64,000 bases of DNA from Sporothrix humicola (taxonomy: Eukaryota; Ascomycota; Sordariomycetes; Ophiostomatales; Ophiostomataceae): the NCBI GenBank assembly GCA_021396245.1, contig WNYE01000025.1, positions 248,001-312,000 on the forward strand. The letters run 5' to 3'. This document shows positions 30,046-38,050 of this stretch, piece after piece (within the stretch, counting starts at the first letter, position 1; each line of letters starts with the position of its first letter). The position numbers and the translations under genes were made by a program. The notes under the pieces are model-generated. The model saw only the letters and a list, made by a program, of their open reading frames with translations. It was not told the origin of the DNA and did not search any database.

Positions 30046-30304
30046 CGATGTGCGTCAGCGCATCTTGTGTTTTGTTTGTTTTGTCCTTGTCTATCTTACG
30101 GCGTTGACCATGGAGGTAATTATTTATTGGGATCAATATAGCATCAAGGCATTTTGTCACGTTTCTTGTCAAACTTTTGGTTTCCTTTCTTTTTCATTTA
30201 TTTCTATGTGCAAAATTCAAAGCAAAGCAATGTATGGCCTGTCCAGCAGGAGTGCCGGTGAGTCCAGCGTCTTCCGTCTATCTTTTTGTCCTTCCACTAA
30301 CCGT

Positions 30305-31702
30305 CTACATCAACAGGTAACCAAAGCCAAGAGCCAGAGCGCCCAGCACCGTCATCGGCGCCGAGAACATGGACGAACTGCCCGACGTCTGCTTGCTTTC
30401 CGACAAGGCAGCAACAATTGAACCGTTGGCGCTCATGCGCACCGTCGAGCCGATGTCGCCCCAGCGGATGTTGCTGAAAGTCACAGCCGCGTCCGAGTTG
30501 TTCATGGCAATGATCTTGGGGTCGCCCTGCGTCGCCGAGCACGGGCCGGCCTCGCCGCTGTCGAGCCACGTCATGAAGTCGCCGGGGGCGTCCCAGATGC
30601 TAAAGATCAGGACCATGCCGCGCGCCAGGGACTTGCCCATGGTCTGGAGGCCGCCGAGCCGCACGAAATCAGTGGCGCCGTTGGTCGTGCAGAAATCTTC
30701 CGTGATGGTGCCGAAGCCCGTGGCCAGCGCCGAGATGGAGTTTGTGCTGCCGTTGCTCGACTTGGTGGCCGAGCTGACCATCTTGCCGTTCTGGATGTAC
30801 ATCCGACGGATCTCGGCGAGGGTGCCGCCCGTGGTGTTGTCGGCCGAGATGAACTGGGTCACGACCGTGAATGGCTTGCTGGTGTCGACGGTGCCGCCCG
30901 GAGCGTAAAAGTTCTTGGCACCGGCACGATACGGGTTGACGCCGCAGCCGTTCTTGTCGCAGACGGCCGGCTCGCCACGGCCGCAGCTGTCGCCCGAGCA
31001 CTGGAAAAGACCGGTGCCGCTGCAAGTGTGCGGCGTCATGGCGGTGGCGGCATTGTTGGCCTCCCAAATGTCCATCTCGTTGCAGCAGGCGCCCGAGTTG
31101 TTAAAGTTGGCCAGACCGTTGATAAACGTCGTGTTGAAGCACTGGGCGTCGCAGTAGCCCGTGCCGTACTGGGCGCCGGCCGGGTTGGCTGCCGAACGGC
31201 CGCCCGACTCGTCCATCTCCGACAGGTACAGCGCACCGTTGACGCCGCACCCGACCTTGCTCATGTCGACATCATAGGTGAACTCCTGGTTGGCGAGCTT
31301 GAGCATCTGGTAGTTCTTGTCGTCTTCGGCCAAGAGGTACACGCGAGGGCTTAGGGTCTGGATGTTGGCGCCCGAGCCGTTGAACAGCCGCAGCGTCATG
31401 GCGTTGCCGGTCGTCGAGACGCCGTGCGCCGTGTAGTCATAGCCCTCCAGGGCACAGTTTTGCGAGCACGACGTGGCGTCGGGGCACTGCGTCTTGTTGG
31501 CGACGTCGCAGGCGACGGCCGGCTGGCCGACGGCGTGCAGCGAGCGCGACAGGGCGTCGGTGACAACGCTGGTCTGCATGGTCTTGCAACCGCCGGCTGT
31601 CGTGCAGAACATGGTCGGCAGTTTGGGGTGGACTTCGGGGACGGCATTGCCGATTTGCTGGGCGACGGCCGACCCGAGGAAAAGAAGCAGCGCAGCTGAC
31701 AT
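30305..31702 (-). CDS. GH7 endoglucanase-like protein with C-terminal GPI-type tail
   Basis: A 465-residue glycoside hydrolase family 7 protein without introns. It has a signal peptide (MSAALLLFLGSAVAQ) and a GH7 domain that should cut beta-1,4-glucan. The catalytic motif is CCNEMDIWEAN, with nucleophile E209, assisting D211 and acid/base E214. Many paired cysteines fit the family. There is no cellulose-binding module. The C-terminus is Ser-rich and ends in a hydrophobic stretch (MTVLGALALGFGYLLM), which looks like a GPI-anchor signal and would hold the enzyme at the cell surface. The endoglucanase-like motif spacing (CCNEMDIWEANNAATAMTPHTC) favours endoglucanase over cellobiohydrolase, but this is not certain. 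The ATG at 31702 begins the signal peptide. Confidence 0.88.
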   Translation of the reverse strand: MSAALLLFLGSAVAQQIGNAVPEVHPKLPTMFCTTAGGCKTMQTSVVTDALSRSLHAVGQPAVACDVANKTQCPDATSCSQNCALEGYDYTAHGVSTTGNAMTLRLFNGSGANIQTLSPRVYLLAEDDKNYQMLKLANQEFTYDVDMSKVGCGVNGALYLSEMDESGGRSAANPAGAQYGTGYCDAQCFNTTFINGLANFNNSGACCNEMDIWEANNAATAMTPHTCSGTGLFQCSGDSCGRGEPAVCDKNGCGVNPYRAGAKNFYAPGGTVDTSKPFTVVTQFISADNTTGGTLAEIRRMYIQNGKMVSSATKSSNGSTNSISALATGFGTITEDFCTTNGATDFVRLGGLQTMGKSLARGMVLIFSIWDAPGDFMTWLDSGEAGPCSATQGDPKIIAMNNSDAAVTFSNIRWGDIGSTVRMSANGSIVAALSESKQTSGSSSMFSAPMTVLGALALGFGYLLM

Positions 31703-33117
31703 GGTGAGGGAGTGGATGTGAAAAAAGAATGTGAGAAAGAAAATCAATGAATGAATGACGCGATGAACAACCGGGTTCAAGAGCGTTGGTGATGAGGATG
31801 GGGAACAGAAATCAAAAGAGAGAGATGAAGGAAAGAGAAGACACAAAACTCAACGACCAGGAAATACGTCCATTATGAAGGGCGATCTCTTCATCTTCTT
31901 TACTTTATATCAACCAAGACTCTCGGCCCGGCATCCGTTTTGGCATCCGTTGTGACAAGGTTTGACAAGTCGACATGGTCTAGCCCTTATTCTGGAAGAA
32001 CGTTTGTTCATTACACTTGGAGGGGCTGGGGCCAACAACAGGAGACGTCGAAAGGGAAACACTGCATCCGATGCACGATCGTCGAAACTTGTGACGCTCA
32101 GCTTGGCTCGTCTGTTCTATGTGAAGCTTGTTTTATTGACACCCCTGGAGAGTCATGTGGAGAGGAGAGCGGCTTGCGGCCTTCGGCAAGCCGTTCATGG
32201 CATGACTTCGACACCCCTCTCTAATCCTGCTCACTCTCTTTTCACTCATTTCCTGGCTCTGGTTCGGGATGTGGCCGCTCATGACGGTCACTAGGATCAG
32301 AGACGAGGAAAGAACAAGGAGACGAAGGATTACAGGAGACTGATGAAGCGGACAGAGAAACAAGGGCAGTTGCAAGGGGATGTCGGTGCAAAAGGACAAA
32401 GAGAAAAGTGAAGATGACAGGGCACTCTCTCTGCTCGCATCTAGATCGGATGAAACGCTGCCGTTGTGGAGAATCCCTGGAGGAGTTGCGTGAACCAAGA
32501 TCCGGTCTCGATGCGTGGTCAGTGTTGCAATTAAGGGTGATCTAGATCTTTTACAGGATATTCTAGTATTCTAGTTAGCAGGTCTATTCATGAGTATTCA
32601 CTTTATTGTTGCCTTTGGTAGTTATTTTATCCACAATTGAAATCAATCCAAATTAAACCAAAGAGAAAAATACGATTTTTTATATATATTTTTGGGAGTA
32701 ATTTTTCTTCTTCAAAAATAAAAATGTAATGATTCAGAAATTAAATGACTAAAATATCGACAAACCAAAACTGTCACCTGCCTATCTGCTCCTTTTGTGA
32801 ACAACGGAACACTCCTATCCTTCAGTACCAAACTTGCCACTGGCGATCAGTGGTTTCGTCGAATTTATCCATGGGATTTCTGCCGGCTGTTGTTGCCTTG
32901 AACGTACTGCCCTTGTGTCTCATGTCTCATCGCTGTTGAGAATAAAAAGTGATGTGCCGGCTAATACAAGCGAGCCGTTAAATGACGTAGAGCGAATGAA
33001 AATGTCTACTTCACTTGTATGATATCTTTATTTGCTTGATTTATTTCATTTAAACAGTATGAACTAGGACACAATGTAAACAACACCGGATTTTACTCCT
33101 TTTCTCTCTTTGACTGT
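31703..33117. other. Spacer upstream of the GH7 gene
   Basis: A 1.4-kb region: GH7 promoter at the left, AT-rich DNA at about 32540-32760, and the 3' flank of the tryptophanyl-tRNA synthetase gene at the right. No gene is recognised. Confidence 0.5.
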
Positions 33118-34482
33118 CTACTCTTTTGGCCGCTCGGGCAGGTCCTTCTCCTTCTTGTCGCCGCCCTTCTTGCCCTCCTTGGCCTTCTTGGGCTCCGGCG
33201 CCGGCTTCGGCTTGGGGTTGGGGTTGCCGGCCCACTGCAGGCGGCGCGGCTTCATGTACGAGGCCAGGACCTCGTCGGTGACGGCCTTTCTCCGCTCCTG
33301 GAACTCCTCGACGTTCTTCTGCAGGACGTCAATGGCCAGCTTCTTGAGCTCGCCCGTCAGCAGCTCGCCCTTTTTGTAGTCGTTGTAGATCTTGGCGAGC
33401 TTCTCGTCGTCCTCCTCAAAGTAGGTGAGGTAAATGTAGGACACGTCGACGTCCGGGTTGCCGCCCTTTTCGCGGTGCTCCTCAATGGTCTCGCGACCGC
33501 CGCTAAAGGCATGCTTGTTGATCTTGGTCTTGATCTGCTTGGCGGAGTCGGTCATGAAGATGGCCGAGTTGGGGTTGGACGAGGACATTTTGCCGCCGGC
33601 GCCCTGCAGAGCGGTCAGGAACTTGGAGTGGATGAGGGCGGGCTTAGGCGACGGGTAGCGCATGCGGTGGGAGTTGTCGCGCAGCAGACGGAAGTAGGGG
33701 TCCTGGTCGATGCCCATGGGGATGAGGCAGTCGATCTTGGCAATCTCCTTGGTGCGAACCTCGGCGGGCGTGTCGGACCAGATCTCGGGGTACGACGTCG
33801 CAAAACCGGCGACGCACTGCACCGACGGGAAGAAGATCTTGCCGACGTTCGAGGAACCGTCAAAGCCGAAAGCGCCGCGGACCTGGTTGTACGTCACGAG
33901 CCGCGAGAACTCCCAGGCGTTCATCAAGAAGTGGTTGCTCAGGTACTTGAGGTCGCTAAAGATAAACGTCTTCTTCTGGTCGAAGCCCAGCGCAATAATG
34001 TCACGCGCATTGTCCATGCCGTACTGCAGAGTGTCCTCGAACGCCAGGCCGTCCTTGAACAGCGCCTTTTCGTCGTCTGTCAACATGAATACCAGGGGCA
34101 CGTCAAACACATCCTGCAGCCACTTTGTGAACTGCAGAGGGATCGTGTGTCCCAGGTGAAGACTGCCCGTGCTGGGACCGCGGCCGGTATACAGAAAGAA
34201 AGGATCGCCGTGCTCGTAGCGGGTCAGGATGCGGTCAAAGTCGCGGTGGCTGAAGAACAGGCCCCGGCGCAACCAACGGTGTGGCTTGTGGCCCGTCACC
34301 CGCTCGAAGCGCTCGAGGAGAGCCTCGTCAATCAGGCTCGTCGCCCACTTCTTGCTAATGGCCTCGTAGTCGAAAGCGAGAACCTCGCCGTTCTCGTCGA
34401 CGCCGCCCTGCACCGACCAGGGGTTGATATCCTGGTCGGCGGCAGCAGGAGGGGTGGCAGTCGCCGCAGCGTCGGTGGCCAT
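33118..34482 (-). CDS. WRS1: Tryptophanyl-tRNA synthetase, cytoplasmic
   Basis: A 454-residue class I aminoacyl-tRNA synthetase without introns. It charges tRNA-Trp in the cytosol. The HIGH-type signature is HLGH at 109-112 (GPSTGSLHLGHTIP), and the KMSKS-type loop is KMSSS at 298-302, as in eukaryotic cytosolic enzymes. The N-terminus has no mitochondrial presequence. A Lys/Pro-rich tail of about 35 residues follows the last conserved block. The length and motif spacing match yeast Wrs1 (about 430). Confidence 0.95.
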   Translation of the reverse strand: MATDAAATATPPAAADQDINPWSVQGGVDENGEVLAFDYEAISKKWATSLIDEALLERFERVTGHKPHRWLRRGLFFSHRDFDRILTRYEHGDPFFLYTGRGPSTGSLHLGHTIPLQFTKWLQDVFDVPLVFMLTDDEKALFKDGLAFEDTLQYGMDNARDIIALGFDQKKTFIFSDLKYLSNHFLMNAWEFSRLVTYNQVRGAFGFDGSSNVGKIFFPSVQCVAGFATSYPEIWSDTPAEVRTKEIAKIDCLIPMGIDQDPYFRLLRDNSHRMRYPSPKPALIHSKFLTALQGAGGKMSSSNPNSAIFMTDSAKQIKTKINKHAFSGGRETIEEHREKGGNPDVDVSYIYLTYFEEDDEKLAKIYNDYKKGELLTGELKKLAIDVLQKNVEEFQERRKAVTDEVLASYMKPRRLQWAGNPNPKPKPAPEPKKAKEGKKGGDKKEKDLPERPKE

Positions 34483-35175
34483 TGTGGGGTGAGGGGGGCC
34501 GTTGGTAGGTGGGATATGGAGGGGTCGTGATGTTGAAGGTCGAGGAGTGGTGAGTCAAGGAGTAAAGCGAGGTTGTTGACTCTCCTTTTCGAAAATCGCA
34601 GGAACCTCAAGTATGCGTCACGTCGTGGGCCGCACCTGCCAGATTGGACTCTTTGGGCTGCCCCGCGAAAAAAAGGCAAAAAAACGCTTCGAGCCGTCTC
34701 AACGGGCGAGGGGCAGGCGCAGGTCCCGTTTCCCAATCTGGCAGTCTAAGTCTGGCATGGCAGTCTGGCACTTTACCAGAGACAGCGCAGTGGGGCCGCT
34801 ATGCCGTTGGTTTTACAGGGGACTAACAGCGATATTAAGTGTCAGTTTTTGGGGAATGCGATCACGTGTAGCAATTGCTCAAGAAAGACAGATGAGAGTC
34901 TTTGACAACAGCCCTGTACCGCTCATGATTTTATTCATGTCAAGTTCAGACGAGAGTAAGCTTATTCAATATCGGTGATGTATTTAAATATTGAGTATTT
35001 TGCATCTCCGAGTTGCGCTGAATATATAAAATTATGCTCTATATGCGAATGATTCCAAACTCCTTTTTGATACAAACAACAAAAATCCAGAATGCTTTTG
35101 CAAAAGAATAAAACACTTTTGTAGACAGTTCGTAAACTGCCTTGTAAGTCGATGTAGACACCGCCGTTATCGTCC
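34483..35175. other. Spacer between Trp-RS and LCP5
   Basis: Promoter of the synthetase gene (left) and 3' flank of LCP5 (right, AT-rich near 34980-35110). No gene is recognised. Confidence 0.5.
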
Positions 35176-36348
35176 TCACTTCTTTCCACGGTCGCGACGG
35201 CCCACCTGGTGCAGCCGCAGCTTCTTCTGGAACCGGCCACCGACCATGCTGTCCTCGTGACCAGCACCCGTACCACTGCCCCGAGGTCCGTCGACCGTGT
35301 CGATGCCTCGCTTGCGGCTCTTGTCCAGGGCCGACCGAACACCAGACGCACCGCCACCGCTCTTGCGCTGCGTCAGGCGGTTGATGCGGTCCACACCCTC
35401 GCCCAGACCGCGCCACTCCTCGCCGCCAAAGCTCATCTGGCTGCTGCCACCAGCCTCGGCCGCCCTCTTGGCCTTGTCCTTCTTGCTCGCCTTGGGCAAG
35501 CGCACAAAGTTGCGCTCTTCGTACTCGCGGCGCTCGTCCTCGCGCTGGCGTTCCGAGGCCGTCGTCAGGTGGCGGCCGCGGCCGGCAATGTTGGCGCCCA
35601 CGCTGAGCTCGGCCATGGGGGCGGTCGACAGCTCGTCGGCGATAAACTCGTCCATCGTGGCCGACTTGAGCGGGCCGCGGGCTCTCTTTTCGCGGCGTTC
35701 GGTTGTGGGCATCATCGTGGGGGCAATCTTGGGTGGGCGGTAGACTCCCGTGGCGCCTTCGGTAGAAACGCCTGCCTTTGCCTTGGCCGCAGTGGCAGCG
35801 GCAGTCGATGTCTGTGGCCGGACAAAGGCGCCGCGGTTGGGCCGGCTGGCTGTATCTTCCTCTTCGTTGCCGAAAACGGCGTCCTCATCGTCGGATCCTG
35901 AGCCAGAGTCTGAGCCCGAGTCCGAGTCGTCCTCCGAATCGTCCTCCTGTGCTGCCGCCTCGTCGGCCTTTTGCTTGGCCGTCCGCTCGACGTCCTCGGC
36001 CGCTCTCAATGCCTTCTCGACCTGGTAGCGCAGCTTGTCTTCGAGCGGCCGGACGCCCTTTTCGAGGTAGAGGCGCAGCTCGACGAGTTTCTTGACCACG
36101 GACTGGCCGACGTTGGAGTTGGAGAGTGAGAGGTCGGAGTCGGAGTCGGTGGCAGAGACGTTCTTGAGCTTGAGCAATATTAAGAAGACCATGTGCTCGA
36201 GGTAGCTGAGGAGGAGTTCGTTCTTGACGTCGAGCAGCGAGAGGCCGTCTTCAGGTGGTGTGAGCGCCGACAGTTTGGGTGTCGCGTCCGAGACGGACAC
36301 GACCGACTTTTGGAGAGACTCTAGGAGTTGTGGTAATGTGGTCGCCAT
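35176..36348 (-). CDS. LCP5: LCP5/neuroguidin, Sas10/Utp3-family U3 snoRNP factor
   Basis: A 390-residue protein without introns. Lcp5 works with the U3 snoRNP in 18S rRNA processing in the nucleolus. The N-terminal Sas10/Utp3/C1D helical domain covers about 1-120 (LLDVKNELLLSYLEHMVFLILLKL, then VVKKLVELRLYLEKGVRPLEDKLRYQVEKAL). An acidic Asp/Ser tract follows at about 142-165. The C-terminal half is basic, with GVYRPPKIAPTMM, the family's conserved block, and ends in Arg/Lys-rich residues. I chose the ATG at 36348 because the domain starts there; the frame is open a little upstream. A miniature LTR element lies about 90 bp before this start codon. Confidence 0.9.
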   Translation of the reverse strand: MATTLPQLLESLQKSVVSVSDATPKLSALTPPEDGLSLLDVKNELLLSYLEHMVFLILLKLKNVSATDSDSDLSLSNSNVGQSVVKKLVELRLYLEKGVRPLEDKLRYQVEKALRAAEDVERTAKQKADEAAAQEDDSEDDSDSGSDSGSGSDDEDAVFGNEEEDTASRPNRGAFVRPQTSTAAATAAKAKAGVSTEGATGVYRPPKIAPTMMPTTERREKRARGPLKSATMDEFIADELSTAPMAELSVGANIAGRGRHLTTASERQREDERREYEERNFVRLPKASKKDKAKRAAEAGGSSQMSFGGEEWRGLGEGVDRINRLTQRKSGGGASGVRSALDKSRKRGIDTVDGPRGSGTGAGHEDSMVGGRFQKKLRLHQVGRRDRGKK

Positions 36349-36434
36349 TGTGTGGGTTGTGGATTGTGAAGTTGTGAAGTTGCTTGAGTGTTCGTAGAGA
36401 GTAAACATTTCCAGAAAAGAGACTTAACTTTTCT

Positions 36435-36439
36435 GCCGC
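36435..36439 (+). other. Target-site duplication, left copy (GCCGC)
   Basis: GCCGC directly before the left LTR is repeated directly after the right LTR at 37278-37282. A 5-bp duplication is what LTR-retrotransposon integrase makes. Confidence 0.8.
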
Positions 36440-36579
36440 TGTTGGGCAGGCCCTAGGCCCACTTATATTAGTCAGCCTGCCCTCCTATATATAGCCTGGC
36501 CTCGACCCCCTTTTGGCTTTGGCCTCTCTCTCTCCTTTAGTCCTTAGCGATAGTTCTATCGACTCCTTTCCGCCCAACA
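36440..36579 (+). repeat. Left LTR (140 bp)
   Basis: Begins TGTTGGGC and ends GCCCAACA, an 8-bp terminal inverted repeat with the canonical TG...CA ends. TATATATA at 36486-36493 could be its TATA box. Identical to the right LTR except one C/T difference at position 14. Confidence 0.88.
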
Positions 36580-36592
36580 GGTCATGAGCCCT
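36580..36592 (+). promoter_or_regulatory. Putative primer-binding site (half-tRNA-iMet type)
   Basis: GGTCATGAGCCCT starts at the first base after the left LTR. Copia-type elements that prime from a cleaved initiator tRNA-Met have GGTTATGAGCCCT; 12 of 13 bases agree. The comparison sequence is from general knowledge of tRNA-iMet anticodon arms. Confidence 0.6.
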
Positions 36593-37128
36593 CTTGCGTA
36601 TTACCGTTGCGCCTGTTGACTGCTAACCGGCGGATCGTATCACGAATCTCCTCCCTTTTACCGCTCGTTTCGTCCCTTTTCTAGCCACACACACACACAC
36701 ATCGGGGGGGTGACGCCCCATCGGCGGCTCAACACATCGCGACAGAAGATCGCAGCGACAGAAGATCGCACACACGGATGGCTTGTTTATCAGGAGTATA
36801 GACCCGTTAAAGCCATCGAGCTCAACGCCGGTACCTCACGTCAACAACGGCGGACGAAACTTGATCGCAGGGATGATAAAGGGAGGACCGAAACAACAAC
36901 AACAACGCGCCCCAACCGCGACGGCGGTATGGAACTTCAGGGGCAGCCGTAACGACGGCTTCAAAGCAAACAAATACGGCCAATGTAGCCTCGGGAGGCC
37001 CTTATAGCTCTTAATCTTTATAGTTTTCACCTTCTTATACTTACGGTAGTGTTTTTCACTTATTAAACGAAAAGATTTTTTTTATTTTATTTTTTTTTTT
37101 TTTTATGTGGGTGCCTCGTTACCAGGCT

Positions 37129-37137
37129 AAAGGGCAG
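37129..37137 (+). promoter_or_regulatory. Putative polypurine tract
   Basis: AAAGGGCAG lies directly before the right LTR, where the plus-strand primer is normally made. One C interrupts the purines. Confidence 0.4.
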
Positions 37138-37277
37138 TGTTGGGCAGGCCTTAGGCCCACTTATATTAGTCAGCCTGCCCTCCTATATATAGCCTGGCCT
37201 CGACCCCCTTTTGGCTTTGGCCTCTCTCTCTCCTTTAGTCCTTAGCGATAGTTCTATCGACTCCTTTCCGCCCAACA
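37138..37277 (+). repeat. Right LTR (140 bp)
   Basis: Same sequence as the left LTR apart from one base (GGCCTTAGG instead of GGCCCTAGG). It is followed by the target duplication GCCGC. Confidence 0.88.
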
Positions 37278-38050
37278 GCCGCTGTAATTTTTTCTTATCG
37301 ATAACACTTGGGTGGACACCCCCTGTACGATAAGTGACCCGCTGCAGACACAGGAGGCGCTTGCGCCCAGCCTTCTACTGTAGCAAATTTGCCAAATGAC
37401 TAAGCTGACGCGACGCTAGTGCTTCAGTTGGCAAAGGTTTCGTTTCGCGGCCAAGCTCCAGTTGCAGGCAGGTGCGAACAGCGATCAACAGGAGGCTAGG
37501 ACACGGACAGGGCGTAATACGACTTACGTAGCAGGGAGCTGTTCTGCACCTTCTGCACCAAAAAGGGAACATCACCAAACGTGTCGTCTACAACAAGCTT
37601 TTTGACGAAACAGTCGACAGACGACGCACACGCATCACACGACGACGAACCGGCATTGATTCGAACTGCCGTTTTGCTTTTCGGTTCCCCATTTGCACGC
37701 GCACACCTAAAATTGATGACAGCTGCGGGTCCTCAGCATCGTGCCACAGCAGACAGCAGGCAACTGTTTTGTCCTCCCCCCTTTTACCTTTGAGAAAGAC
37801 ACCCTTGAACCTTTTCAGCCTTTAAAACAGCTTTGAGGCGCAACGCCTGTTTGACGCACCATTGGCGACACCCTCGGGGCTTATTGTGAGTTGATGATGT
37901 GCTGAAGAACGAAGCAAAGCTTTCTTCGTACCAAATCTAACGTCTGAAGATCTCCCGACCGTTCCGCCATTAGGCTTTCTCCAATTCCGCGAACCTCTTT
38001 TTCCCCAGATAGCTCGACATCACGTCGACATCTTCGACACTTCCCTCACG
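37278..38050. other. Spacer and promoter of the EMP70-type gene
   Basis: It begins with the right copy of the 5-bp target duplication (37278-37282). The rest is ordinary spacer with no recognisable gene, and ends in the leader of the TM9SF-type gene. Confidence 0.5.

Larger units (their letters stand above)
36440..37277 (+). mobile_element. TRIM-like miniature LTR retrotransposon, 838 bp, non-coding
   Basis: Two 140-bp direct repeats (36440-36579 and 37138-37277), both TGTTGGGC...GCCCAACA, enclose a 558-bp interior. The LTRs differ at one base only, and a 5-bp target duplication flanks the element. A primer-site-like sequence follows the left LTR and a short purine-rich stretch precedes the right LTR. 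The interior encodes no gag, protease, integrase or reverse transcriptase; its longest frames are under 85 codons and resemble nothing known. It also has a CA-dinucleotide run (about 36687-36700), two tandem copies of GCGACAGAAGATCGCA near 36740, and a T-run near 37075-37105. It must move with proteins from a full-length relative elsewhere. High LTR identity means recent insertion. Confidence 0.85.

Noticed and set aside
36710..36952. An 80-codon frame inside the LTR element as a possible gag remnant
   Set aside because: No zinc knuckle or other gag feature is visible; the frame is too short to support the claim.
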